A DNA stretch of 64,000 nucleotides from Pseudorasbora parva (lineage: Eukaryota > Chordata > Actinopteri > Cypriniformes > Gobionidae), in NCBI RefSeq assembly GCF_024679245.1, contig NC_090173.1, positions 10,179,428-10,243,427 on the forward strand, read 5' to 3'. Within the stretch, counting starts at the first letter, position 1; each line of letters begins with the position of its first letter. A program made the position numbers and the translations under genes. Positions 44,147 to 55,171 of this stretch are shown in pieces. The notes beneath the pieces were generated by a model. It was given only the letters and a program-made list of their open reading frames with translations. It searched no databases and had not been told where the DNA came from.

Positions 44147-45155
44147 TAAGTGGACGTCGTCAAACGTGGCGCTACAGAGAAGTATTCTCAAAACGGTCAA
44201 TCTACAAAATCATAATAGCTGAGCATAATTATCTTCAGCTGGGGAAATTCAAGACTGATATTAGTAAACTTTAGATCTCTTTTAAAGCTCGAACTCATTG
44301 CCAGTCACTGCCTGAAGTAAAAGTAGGAAGAGACCGAACTTCTATTGTCATGTAGGCTACTGATTGAATGTCAATGGAAGAAATAGGAAAAGCAAAACAT
44401 AGTTGTAGGCTGATGGATGATTGATGCGTGTACCACACTGGCTTCATCATCACCGCGAGTTTAGTTTGAGTGAATGCCTAACGTTAGCGAAGTAGCGCTA
44501 GTCTACAGCACGCTATCCTTTTGTAAAGATGCAGAGTAGTAGCAACCATAGATATACAAAATAAAGTATATTATGTAATTAATATAAGTATATTATTTAT
44601 TATGTATATCTATGGTAGTAACACGAGTGGCTCCTCCTCAGACTTCCAGAAGTGCAAGGCTTTATTTATTTTTAATCACAAAAAACAAACGTTTGCATCA
44701 AGTGAAAGCATCGGGCAAATTGGCGACCTACACAATAAGTAGGTTTGCAATATTTCAAAATCGATAATTGTCATTTTTTATTATTACAATTAGGCCTATA
44801 TCAGCATTTATGTTAACCTAGAGACTTTCAAACATGAAAATGTAATTTATTAATATGTATTCGTGTCAAAATGATATATAAACATCTTTACCTATTCTAT
44901 TTTGCCTGGAGACCCTTCCAACACGCTAGGCGCTCTTCTATTTCTAGAATGCATGCGTTTTCCGTGCGTCACACAGGCAGTGTGCAAACTCCAACCTGTT
45001 AACATGGGAGCCAAAACAAAAACGGACACGCCACGCAGCCGAGACGCTCACGGCTTCAGTGTGTCCCCGGATTTGATTAGCCAACTTGTTGATATTTAAT
45101 CGATGGGCATAGCCTGTAGGCTGAGTTGCATACCTAGAAAAATCGTATATTGTGT
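44147..45155. other. Anonymous sequence
   Basis: No supported gene. Contains the palindrome at 44545-44616. The open stretch 44902-45099 has no recognisable domain. Confidence 0.4.
44545..44616. repeat. 72-bp AT-rich palindrome
   Basis: 'accatagatataca' at the left pairs with 'tgtatatctatggt' at the right, and pairing continues inward with small gaps. Could be a miniature inverted-repeat element or a recombination hotspot. No flanking duplication is evident. Confidence 0.65.
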
Positions 45156-45416
45156 TCCCTTTCGGAAGGGAACTCGAGCTGCGTCAGCTGACGCTACGGG
45201 GAACGCCTCCAGCGTGACCGGTGTCAGAACTACTATCAAATCATGGCAATCCTACTGACCGGCGACAGCCTATGATGTCATCAAGGTGCAACCAGGAAGT
45301 ATAGAGGGAATGCATCAACGTCACTTTCCCGCCACAACACGCCCCCTCAGCCGGGGCTGAGTGGCAGAAGAGCTGCTGCGTGACTGGAGTTAGTGGAGGA
45401 AAACACGAGTAGAGCA
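45156..45416 (+). repeat. DIRS-like terminal repeat fragment
   Basis: Begins 'gttccctttcggaagggaac', resembling the outer edge of the DIRS element at 21911 ('gttccctttcgagag'). It contains the palindrome GCGTCAGCTGACGC at 45186-45199 and ends in GC-rich sequence. Part of it (45310-45400) is present in inverted form at 46736-46830. Probably a terminal repeat of a different, decayed DIRS-type element. Confidence 0.5.
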
Positions 45417-45945
45417 TAGACTGTAAAAAAATATGGACGTAGTGTCCGTGACGTCACCCATAGGATTCTGATAAGCCGTTCTGAAGCTTAAAGTATGGGC
45501 GAGCTGGGCGTTGCCATCTTGTGAGCGAGTCAACGCGTGTCACTCCCGGATAACAGAAAATGGGCAAAAAGGCGGGATGTGCGCGGAGCTGAGGTGACGC
45601 AATAACTATAGACGCAGATAAATGGCTATCCACTTGTAACCACGCCCTTAATTATGCAGAACCTTAAGGCTTTATATAACGGAAACGAATGAGTTATAAA
45701 AAAATTCACCCCCCTCAGAGTTGTCATGAAGATCAAAATTAGCCTTATAAGCCAAAACCACAATTTGTACCAGGCTGTAAACATGTTTTTTTCTGCTTTA
45801 AAGTTGAGAATTTTAACATGGGGCTCAATGAGATTCTGCTCCCTTCTGGAGCCTGTCCCTAGTGGCCAGTTAAGGAATTACAGTTTACATTACTTCCGTA
45901 TTGGCTTCAAGAGAGATCGCGGGAGGTTGCCGCTTGGAGTAGAGC
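45417..45945 (+). mobile_element. High-copy MITE-like repeat
   Basis: 'agactgtaaaaaaatatgga' followed by 'cgtagtgtccgtgacgtcac' and, later, 'atgagattctgctcccttct' and 'ttccgtattggcttcaagag' are phrases I know from a very abundant teleost interspersed repeat. No protein. The ends are uncertain. Confidence 0.55.
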
Positions 45946-46735
45946 AAACGATCCTTACAACTTACAAAAGATTCAGTGATCCATCGATAATGATATGCAG
46001 CCAGGAATCGTGTTTTCCTGACATTTTTAGGAGCCTCATTTCGACAAGAATGTTTATAACTGTCATTCATCACATTTTTCAAGTGAATCCCGCATGTATA
46101 TGTGGATGGGTCAGTGTTTTGAAGCATGTAGTGGTAGTAATATACTTTATATTCACTAAAAGCTGTCACTCATTCAATAAACGCAATCTCACAAAGTTCC
46201 GCAGTGACTTTGGTATACAATGAATCTCTTATTTTCACAATATCTGCACTTACAGAGGATTGCTGCGGGTGTTTAACTGAACTCAGCGCCTGGACAAGCG
46301 CTCGAGCGGTGAGTGATTCCAAATTGAACACCTGTGATTGGCCAATTCCGTTGTAGAAATCTACAAACATGTCTATGATTGGCTACATTACTCACCGAGA
46401 CGAAAACACGTTTGAAATGTAATCATTTGACGAGTGCAAATACAGATACACACTTGATCTTTTGCTAGCTCCTTTTCGCTTATAATATGCAATTATTACG
46501 AATTCTTACAGAGGATTACATATCCTAGACAAGCAGTTATGTGCAGCGTTTCACTCTAAAAGCAGAAGCTGCAGCAGTTGGCAGTGGTTTGAGTGAGAAA
46601 ATTACACGCTTTTATCAAGTCCGTCTCAAGCTCAGAACAGCGATGTCTATGCGGTCCGTGGACAAGCCTCCCCCTACCCCCCTTCTGGCGCCGGGCCTGG
46701 TTTTGTGAGTTTTCGCTGCATTCGCGCTGTGAACC
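45946..46735. other. Anonymous sequence
   Basis: A 165-codon open stretch ends here (45726-46223) but overlaps the repeat and has no domain. 'caataaacg' near 46177 could be a polyadenylation signal. Not assigned. Confidence 0.35.
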
Positions 46736-47340
46736 AATGCTGCCTCTCAGTCTTTTTGCCACTCAGCGGGGCGTAATCACAGTCACTCCAGCTGATGATG
46801 ACGTCACGTGCATTCCCTCTATATAAGGGCGCCTTGCAAACATGACACTAGCTTTTTCGTCTTCAGGGACTGTTTTTGTCTGAATGCTTCAAGTCAAGGT
46901 AATCCGAATTCATTTGATTTCTGCCTGGGATTAAGAGCGTGCACAGGCAAGCTCTTATGGAGTTGTTTGTTTGTGTGCAACGGGAGCGTTTGTTAAACAG
47001 AGTATGAGATCGCTCCGCTCTCGTCTAACTCTCTTCCTGAGGGAAGAGGATGATTGCATCTGAGACTAAGTGACATAGTCCCACTCACGCCAAGGCTGAG
47101 CGCGGACGCACGTCATGTTTCCTCGGATGGGGCTTGCCGATCGTCTCAAGAGGCCGTTCCCTCTGGCGATCTGGTGGCTGACAAGATCTATGAGAAATGC
47201 TCTTAGGGATGGCTGGGAAGAAGATAAACTAGTTAGCAGCCATCCTGAACGTGTATGCGGAGCCGATGAATGTTATGTACGCTCTGCAAGGGCTGCGACT
47301 GCCATGTGGGTGCGTTAGAGGAGAGATCACTCGTATTAGA
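46736..47340 (+). repeat. Inverted arm with TATA box and degenerate ORF
   Basis: 46736-46830 is an inverted, diverged match to 45310-45400 ('ttgccactcagc' and 'tgcattccctctata' in common). It includes CTATATAAGG at 46819-46828, and a 67-codon open stretch (47115-47318) follows. The layout resembles a terminal repeat plus leader of a DIRS-like element, but I cannot confirm the family. Confidence 0.4.
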
Positions 47341-47459
47341 CTTACGATCGATTTATCCCCACCATAAAATCATCAGCTCATTTGAGCTTTTTCATCTCCT
47401 TACTGAGATCGGGAGGGCATGCAAGAACCCATGTCCAGTTTGAACACTGAAAGCTCCAA

Positions 47460-47510
47460 CCCTGCCATCTAAGCTTTTTTTTTTAACGATACTTTTCTTA
47501 GATGGCAGGG
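47460..47510. repeat. 14-bp perfect hairpin with T-rich loop
   Basis: ccctgccatctaag (47460-47473) and cttagatggcaggg (47497-47510) are perfect inverted repeats around a 23-nt loop rich in T. Confidence 0.7.
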
Positions 47511-48540
47511 CATACATGGCATCGGGTCAGCCCGGTGCTACTTTATACACAATGTCGGTGCTACAAGTATAGCTAGCGCACACTCCTGGATCATATCTAC
47601 GTCTCTCATCCGGATTTGTGCATTCAGGCGGGTATGTAACATACCCAGATAGCATTGTGACATTGATTTAATGTTGAAATTCCATCAGAATCATCATTTT
47701 GGTTGAGGTTGAAATTTCAATGCTAAGTAATATTGGATCAATGTTGAAAATTCAATGCTAACACCATACTGGACCAATGTTGAAAATTCACTGCTAAATA
47801 ATATTGGATAAATGTTGATAATTCCATGCTTTTCAGAGTTGAAAAGACAAACATTGAATCAATGCTGATGTTTGGTCAGCTTAATTCTCCACCGGTGAGG
47901 GTTACGGTCAATCTATCTGTCACATTATTCAACATGTTAAGGCAAGTCCAAATCAATTGGCTACATTTGTGTGAATGTTAACACATTTATTATCCTCAAA
48001 GGATACGATGAGTACACCAACGAGTGTGTGGATTCACAAAGAAAACATAAATGTAAATTTTGTAATTGTAAGCCTTTCTTTACATTTTTCTGGAAGAGTT
48101 AAAATTGTATGCGTGTTTGATTTCTGACTCTTCCAATAAGAAAGCTGTAAAAACTATGAATCTTTTTAAAAGGTATTATTTTCCTGCTTACTGGCATGTA
48201 ATGTTGTCATTCTGTGTTTCATGTTATTATAATAAAAAATGTAAAAAACAAACTAAAAAAAACAAAGAACTTCTACCATAAATTTAGTCTATCAGTTTGA
48301 AATAAATAAAAATGTAGCCTATTATTATTTAAATCATGTAGAATGTACATGTATTTCATTATTTATCTAAAGAATACAGAGTTAATAAAGAATTTAGAAT
48401 ATGTGTCCCTATCGAATATCAAATGCGCCACAATCCAATCCAGCAGGTGGCGGTAATGCACCTTCAAGACATCCACCAATCAACCAAAGCAAGCGCAGCT
48501 GAACAGACTTCAATCGCGAAAAAGACACAGGACAACGACC

Positions 48541-49818
48541 ATGTTTTTTAGAGGTAAGTGGCCTACAAAAATATAATTATAAAATTCATCTCAATTTTAA
48601 TTTAGTGTTTTTATTCATCTTTATGTTTTACAACTTGTGTGCTTCTCCTGAGCGAGTTAGAGTGAACTGCAATGTTAATAATAGTTACATGAGCGCCCTC
48701 ATAAGTTACACAACCAACGGCCAGGGTAATCTTAATACATTGAGTTTCAGTTTGTTTTTCACCAAACCATATCATATTTGTTATCCTTTTTTTTCTTAAG
48801 ATTGGCATATACACTATGAATTGTGTCCAAATTCTGACTCGTGCAACTCTTTTTTTCTTTTTTTTTTGAAGCGGTGATGCACATGCATTCATTGACTTGT
48901 GAGTCGATCCTATTTGATTCATTTGGATTTTGAGGCCATATAGGATCAACTCACAAGTCAATGAATGCGCGGCGCGGATCCACAAACGTATCTTACTCGT
49001 TGCACACAGATGAATCATTTTGAATCATCCTATATTTGTCCAGTGTATAAACGAGAGGCGATCGGAAGGTTAGATGAATTTCTGGCTTGTCAGTAATTGT
49101 GTTCGCCACTGGTGAGAGTATCTCACAGCTGAAGCAGAACTAGAACTGATTGACCTGTTAGCGCGGTGAGGGGAAATACAATCAGCTCCTAGATCTGCTT
49201 CAGCTGTACGATATCATCACGAGAGCAGATCACAATGACATCATTACAGTTTAATATTTAATGCAGCAAGAAAAAAAAAGAAAAGAGTGAGATCTTTAAG
49301 TTCTGTAGGCAGCTATATCAAAATACAGAAATTTAGTAAACAGTTGTGCCTCCAGTTCGTGTTGTAAATGGAAAAAAAATCTCTTCCAAACCACCATGTA
49401 GCCTATACAGCTCCTCTTTTATTTTCTTAATTTAGCTATTTGGTCATTCATTTACTTGTTTCATTTTCACACTTTATTTATTTACTATTAAATACAATAA
49501 TATTATTAGATAAAACACCGGATATATTCACTTTGCTTTTTCATTCATTGTGTGTCTGCAAGTCCTTTAAAGTCTATACTAAAATGCATTAATAGTCCTG
49601 AATTTAATGTTACCGTTTTAACTGGGATATCAAGATTTTGATAAAATTTCAAGTTTCACTTCATTTTGTAGTGGCTATATTTGTAATGTATAATTAATCA
49701 CATTTCCAAATATTTACTAACTTCTTGTTGTTTTAGATGCTGTGAATGCTGATAAAAAGAGGCATCAGAGTTTATCTTTGCTGGGACGGTGCATAACTGG
49801 CTCCATTACAACCTAGGC
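48541..49818 (+). CDS. Predicted two-exon small ORF inside the TIR element
   Basis: Exon 1 ends 48541-48553 (ATG plus ten bases) at a strong donor, GTAAGT. Exon 2 begins 49737 after an ideal branch point TACTAAC (49715-49721) and the acceptor 'cttcttgttgttttag'. The spliced frame gives about 31 codons, basic at the start, ending at TAG near 49816-49818. AATAAA at about 50061-50066 lies downstream. The sequence upstream of exon 1 ('ccagcaggtggcggtaatgc', 48443-48462) resembles first exons of multicopy fish genes. It could be a captured piece of a host gene; the product is unknown. Confidence 0.35.
48885..48968 (+). ncRNA. Candidate hairpin RNA (29-bp stem, 26-nt loop)
   Basis: 48885-48913 and 48940-48968 are inverted repeats with a single mismatch. 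The size and stem are like a microRNA precursor or a tiny MITE. It lies in the predicted intron 48554-49736. Expression is unknown. Both arms contain 'ttgacttgtgagt' or its complement. Confidence 0.4.
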
Positions 49819-50985
49819 TTCGGGGCATTGCTCATGGTGGAAACCCCTGAGTTTGGAGTATTTTATTCTTTCTTCTACCGTCTTTCTTTCAGTAGTACTG
49901 TGTCATTTCTGTATTTATTGGCAAGTTTACATTTGTATTTACTTCCATTTTGCAGATGCACGTTGTCATGTTTTTCCAGGCTCTTCTCATTTGTGTTATT
50001 AATTCAGATGTAATTGTTTTAAATCAATGTGAGATTTCCTGTTGTAACTGTGGGGGCATAAATAAAGACATTTGCATGTAAACTGAAGGATGTTGTTTAC
50101 TTTGAGTGACTTTTTAATGCAAAATCATATCGACTGCAGCCACACATGGTCTGTGATTAAAATGAATAAAATAAAGAGACAAATTAACTGGCATAGAATC
50201 CTGCTGTACATAAAGCAAGATTGATCTATTTTTCATTGTTGAATTAACATTATTTCCCGGTGCAAACCTGATGAAAAATCAATGTTATATTTCAATACTG
50301 GTTCAATGATATTTTGATTGATGCATTAACATTGATTCAACATTGATTCACTTAAATAAGTGGTTTAATTTTAGTTGGAAAACTATTGATTTTAAGCCCA
50401 TCTTGATCTATTTTTCATCGTTGAAATAACATTATTTCAGGGTGCAAACCTGATGAAAAATCAACATTCTCAACATTGACATCTCAACATTGATTCAATG
50501 ATATTTTAGTTGATGCATTAACATTGATTCAACGCTGATTCACTGTTTGTCTGCTATCTGGGATAGTTATCATAGTTACCAAAATCCAGTGTTCTGTATT
50601 TTGCGTACGTGAGTTTTTGTTGTCGATGGCTATTGCTGCGCGTTTAGCTAGAATGCCATACAAAACCAACCCATTGGGCCACTGAATCTGCATTAACGAC
50701 AACAGTTGGGGCATCAGCCTTAGTCCTAATGGGTTGTTATCATAGCTATCAAAATCCAGTGTTTTGTATTTTGCGTACGTGAGTTTTTGTTGTAGCTGGT
50801 AATACAAAAAAAAGAAAAAAAAAAAAAGAAAAAAAAGTGTACTGTGCTAATGAATTGAGATTTCTTACAGCTCTTACAGGTTGTTGGCCTTGTTTGTTTC
50901 GTTACTTCTATTGCTCTACCCTTTTTTGTAAGTCGCTTTGGATAAAAGCGTCTGCTAAATGATTAAATGTAAATGTAATGTAAAG

Positions 50986-51280
50986 TATACTGGGAAGGTC
51001 TGCTGAGGGATCTCATTCAGGGAATGAAATAAAATAAATAAAATATTTATTTTAAATATTTAAAATATTTAAAATAAAAAAATAAAAAAAACCTGATGCA
51101 GGGCAGCGGACACGCGCCACTCCAGCGATAGCAGGGCCTGAGGGCAAGCATCGAGAAAGCATGTGCGGCGGTGTCTGAGGACCCACACGCCACTCAGATC
51201 CCGGTCCCAGGCAGGCAGGAGGCGCGCCTCTCGTGCGCCCCGTGGTTGAGGTCGGGGCGCAAAGAGGCGGACTTCCAGAG
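50986..51280. other. AT-rich then GC-rich anonymous sequence
   Basis: A run of AAAT-type repeats (51028-51090) is followed by GC-rich DNA (51095-51270) that may be the left part of the GC-rich block resuming at 52580, with a LINE inserted in between. Confidence 0.4.
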
Positions 51281-52262
51281 AAAATGCAAATCACTCACCC
51301 ATAATTTCACCTGTGGTGTTCCTCAGGGCTCTGTGCTGGGACCCACACTGTTCTCTATGTACATGCTTCCCCTTGGAAAAATCATTAGCAGACATGGTAT
51401 ATCGTTCCATTGTTATGCTGATGACACACAGCTTTATCTACGGACAACCTCAAATTCCTCTGCTCCCCTGCCAACATCCACACTGACCACCTGCCTGGAG
51501 GAGATAGAGACATGGATGAACCTCAATTTTCTACAGTTGAACTGTTCCAAAACTAATGCTATCTTAATTGGTACGCAACATCAGCTTCGCTCTTCAATCA
51601 TCACTGGCATTACTTTCTCTGGCCAAAATATCACCCTTTCCACATCTGTCAATAATTTAGGGGTCAAAATGGATTCTCAGCTCACCTTTGACAGCCACAT
51701 CAAACACCTTAGCAAGACTTCATTCTTCCACCTCAAGAACATCGCCAAACTCCGTCCAACTCTCAGCCTGGCTGATGCAGAGAGGCTCGTCCATGCCTTT
51801 GTCTCCTCCAGGCTGGATTACTGTAATGCACTCCTCATCGGGATCTCTGGCAAAAGCATCCAGAGATTGCAATACATCCAAAACAGCGCTGCCAGAATCC
51901 TGATGAGGGTGCGCAAGCATGAACATATCACCCCCATCCTGAAATCTCTTCACTGGCTACCTGTCCGGTTGAGAATTGAATACAAAGTTTCACTCCTCAC
52001 CCATCAGTGTATTCACGGACATGCCCCCCTTTACCTACAGGAACTTATCACCTATCCGACTTCTTCATGCACCCTTCGTTCGGCAAACACAAACACCCTC
52101 CAAGTTCCGAGAACAAAACTTTGCAGCATGGGTGGTAGGGCCTTTTCATCGGCTGCTCTGAAGCTGTGGAATGCCCTGCCGGACTACCTGAGGGCCCCAC
52201 AGACTATTGATGTTTTTAAACGAAACCTTAAAACATATCTTTTTACACAAGCTTTCGAATAA
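51281..52262 (+). pseudogene. LINE-E reverse transcriptase C-terminal half, open
   Basis: The frame (open from 51171) encodes '[20 protein letters not shown]', catalytic YADD in '[12 protein letters not shown]' near 51410, '[14 protein letters not shown]', '[20 protein letters not shown]', and the C-terminal '[20 protein letters not shown]' and '[12 protein letters not shown]'. No internal stops over 327 codons, so the insertion is recent. The endonuclease and N-terminal RT are absent, so it cannot act alone. Confidence 0.82.
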
Positions 52263-52351
52263 ATGTGTTTTATAGGTTTTATTGTTTTATATGTGTGTGT
52301 GTATATATATATGTATATATGTGTGTATGTATATGTGTATATGTATGTATG

Positions 52352-52422
<71 letters not shown>

Positions 52423-52520
52423 TATTTTATTTTTTATTTTTAAAAGTGGCTTTTTACTACCACTTTGTGTTTTGTAGCACTTTGAGATTGTAAAAATGTA
52501 AAGTGCTTTACAAATAAAAT

Positions 52521-52575
<55 letters not shown>
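51281..52575 (+). mobile_element. 5'-truncated L2-like LINE (LINE-E)
   Basis: Begins within RT and ends in 'gtaaagtgctttacaaataa' plus an (ATT)n tract to 52577, a LINE 3' end with microsatellite tail. Only the last 1.3 kb is present. Confidence 0.8.

Positions 52576-52577
<2 letters not shown>
52290..52577. repeat. Microsatellites: (TG/TA)n and (ATT)n
   Basis: TG and TA alternation from about 52292, a pure TA run near 52357-52416, and an ATT run at 52524-52577. They flank the 3' UTR of LINE-E. Confidence 0.9.
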
Positions 52578-52578
<1 letters not shown>

Positions 52579-53080
52579 CCCTATCCGGCCTCCCCGCAGT
52601 TTAGGGTCGTCCGGCCAGTTCCTATGACAGTGAGCATGGTTGCTCGCCAGGCAGCTAGCATGTTCTGCTATCAGGTGACAAGCCTCACCAGGCGTTCCTG
52701 ATGTCATTCCCCGGCCCTGAGGGGTTTCCCGGTGGGATTTTTTCATTTGATAAGCACCGTCTGTCACCAGGCCTCTAACAGGGAGCTGCCATTTGGCAAT
52801 AGGCCTCTCCAGGCCGCCCTAAACACTCGACTGTACGTGAGGCATCAAACAGACCTCCTTGGAGGCGAGCTTCGGGAACATAAAACAGTAACTTCCGACA
52901 GTTTGCACGTCTGGCTAGCAGGTAGAGGCCTCTCCAGGCCGCCTGAGGGTGAGCCCCCGAGTTCGGACGCTCGGTTAGCCGGTGTAATGTGCTGTCAGGT
53001 GGTAGGCCCCTCTGGGCCTCCCTGGGAAGGGATTCCCGGATCCGGTCTATATATCCCGGATCCGGACACAATATTTTACA
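52578..53080. repeat. GC-rich block with repeated 'ggcctctccaggccgcc'
   Basis: 'aggcctctccaggccgcc' occurs at about 52802 and 52927, and related 'ggcccctctgggcctccctg' near 53007. 'cccggatccgg' occurs twice (53035, 53057) around TATATA. Base composition differs sharply from the AT-rich flanks. No protein motif found. Confidence 0.55.
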
Positions 53081-53580
53081 CACAATATTTTACTATGGTA
53101 AATAGATTTTTGTTTGTGCTGTTGAAATGGGCTGTTAGAAACATTTGATAAAATAGCATATATCAGAACATATTTGTGAAATTAGATGTATTTTCGATGT
53201 TTTGTTTATGATGGTATCTGCATTATAATGAGAAGATGGATCCTACAACACTTACATATTACAGATTTAATATACATATATAATTCATGAACATATGTAG
53301 TTAATTGTGGCATTTAATCTGCCTCATTTTAATGAATACATACAAGAGCTTGTTTGACTATGTGGGAGGATCTGTATTGCTCGTTTAATTTCGCGGAAGC
53401 ATCTGGAGTACTTGTTTGATTTCGCGGAAGGATACAGATCAAAGGACTTCGCGAGTTTCACCAGAGAGGCTGCAGCAGTATTTTTGAGGATGCAGTTCAC
53501 GCGTCAGGTAAGTGTTAATGATTAAATTGCAGACAAATATGTCGAACATATTAGGCTTGTGTGGATATTTAACGTCAGAC
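53081..53580. other. Anonymous sequence
   Basis: AT-rich with a short repeat 'tttcgcggaagcatctgga' / 'tttcgcggaaggatacag' at 53389 and 53421. No gene. Confidence 0.4.
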
Positions 53581-54226
53581 GTGAAGTAAGAAGTAAATTA
53601 GAAATACCAACTAGAAATAGTCAGGCTCACCTCCACGCACAGCTTGGGCTCTGGAACCACGAGAGAGAGGCTGGACTCTCTACCACTCTGGAGTTGCCCA
53701 CGGTGAGAGGCGGTGGGCTGGAGTGGGTTTGCTTATAGCCCCCCAGCTCAGTCACCATGTGTTGGAGTTCACCCCGGTGAGCGAGAGGGTCGCTTCCCTG
53801 CACCTTCGAGTCGGGGATAGGTGCAGTGCAGAGTATCCGGCCCTCTTGGGGTCTCTGGGAGGGGTGCTAGAAAGTGCTCCGACTGGAGACTCCATCGTTC
53901 TACTGGGGGACTTCAACGCCCATGTGGGCAGTGACAGAGACACCTGGAGGGGCGTGATTGGGAGGAACGGTCCCCCTGATCTGAACCTGAGCGGTGTTCT
54001 GTTATTGGACTTCTGTGCTAACCATGGCTTGTCCATAACGAACACCATGTTCAAGCATAAGGGTGTCCATCAGTGCACATGGCACCAGGACACCCTAGGC
54101 CGAAGGTCGATGGTCGACTTTGTGGTCGTCTCATCTGACCTCCGGCCGTATGTCTTGAACACTCGAGTGAAGAGAGGGGCGGAGCTGTCAACCGATCAGT
54201 ACCTGGTGGTTAGTTGGATCCGATGG
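53581..54226 (+). pseudogene. RTE/Rex3-like LINE endonuclease fragment
   Basis: One open stretch (53723-54265) encodes an endonuclease: '[13 protein letters not shown]', '[20 protein letters not shown]', '[20 protein letters not shown]', and '[13 protein letters not shown]' where LINEs of this type have the SDHHLV-like motif. A short internal loss lies at 'VGDRCSAEY' near 53820, and homology stops at about 54226. No RT follows. Confidence 0.72.
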
Positions 54227-55171
54227 CAGATCATTACCATAGTAGGGGGGGAAATACTATGGTAGTAAATGGTTGCTCTATCTGCTTTGTTACAAACATT
54301 CTTCCAAATATCTTATTTTGTGTTCAGCAGAACAAAGAAAATTATACAGGATTTAAACAACATGAGGGCAAGTAAATTATGCCAGAATTCTCATTTTTGG
54401 TGAACTATCCCTTTTCCAGCTGAAACACTGAGGAGTAGCAAAAATCTACTGCTCCACTGTATCTACTTTGACTGTGTATGTATTTTCAAAACTAAAGGTG
54501 CATTAAAGACATTAAAGAAAAGTGAAAATGTTATGAAAATGTATTGTTTGTATGGCAAATGTTATAAATGCAGATGATACAATGTGCTTTAATTTGTTTT
54601 TATCCTCGCTATAACATGTTGTAACTAGTTCCACCACTGCAATTTCTAGTAACAATTAAAACCATTTAAAAATGAAATCCCTAATTAAAACGTTTTAGTT
54701 GAAATAATTATAAAAACAGGTTGAGTAAACATACATTTTAAAGTTGAAGTCAAGTTTGAGCCAACTAAAAATTATTAATTCAATTAACTTTAAAAATAAT
54801 TGAGCAAACATACATTTTAATGTTGAAGTCAAGTTTGAGCCAATTAAAAAATATTAATTCAGTTAACAATTTCTAGAATGAAATTGAGTGAACGTAAAAA
54901 ATCTGTGGAACTAGTTACTAAATAATAATTAGTTGAAAGCACTAGAATTTTTTTACAGTATATATTGCAATGTTAAGGAATTTGTTTTTTCATTCAGATA
55001 ATTAAATCAACATGAATAAATTGCTATTAGGCAATTAATGGGGAGATAACTGAATCGAAATCTAATCGGACAGGGAAAATGAATCATTAGATTAATCGAT
55101 GCACCAGAAAAATAATCGTTAGATTAATCATTTTAAAAATAATCGTTTATCCCAACCCTATTAAACTACAA
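54227..55171. other. AT-rich region with small repeats
   Basis: Contains a 'ccatagta...tactatgg' hairpin (54237-54261) and the end of a short interspersed repeat at about 54365-54413 ('tcatttttggtgaactatcc'), the same family as at 63509. A two-copy ~83-bp repeat lies near 54742 and 54824 ('ttgaagtcaagtttgagcca'). No gene. Confidence 0.5.

Larger units (their letters stand above)
47644..50562 (+). mobile_element. 2.9-kb TIR DNA element (non-autonomous) carrying a mini-gene
   Basis: Terminal inverted repeats CCCAGATAGCA and TGCTATCTGGG, flanked by ATA on both sides (47641-47643 and 50563-50565). The uninterrupted LINE copy at 7195 confirms the pre-insertion site, where the bases read acata-gttatc. 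Both subterminal regions are rich in 'aatgttga' and 'ttgattcaacattga' motifs. The right one holds a ~183-bp tandem duplication (50222 and 50405). No transposase is found. The body contains a putative two-exon transcript and a long hairpin. Superfamily not assigned. Confidence 0.85.
47577..50985 (+). mobile_element. 5'-truncated L2 LINE 3' end, split by a TIR element
   Basis: 47577-47643 matches, in inverse orientation, the 3' UTR of L2 copy A near 7195-7250. 50563-50985 matches 7195-6775, ending in 'agcgtctgctaaatgatt' and the ATGTAA-type tail. Between them lies a 2.9-kb DNA transposon. Only the last ~0.5 kb of the LINE is present, typical of abortive reverse transcription. Confidence 0.82.

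Noticed and set aside
45726..46223. 165-codon ORF as a host gene
   Set aside because: Starts inside a high-copy repeat and has no recognisable domain or family pattern.
52265..52767. ORFs on both strands rich in Tyr/Ile/Val
   Set aside because: Read straight through TA, TG and ATT microsatellites.
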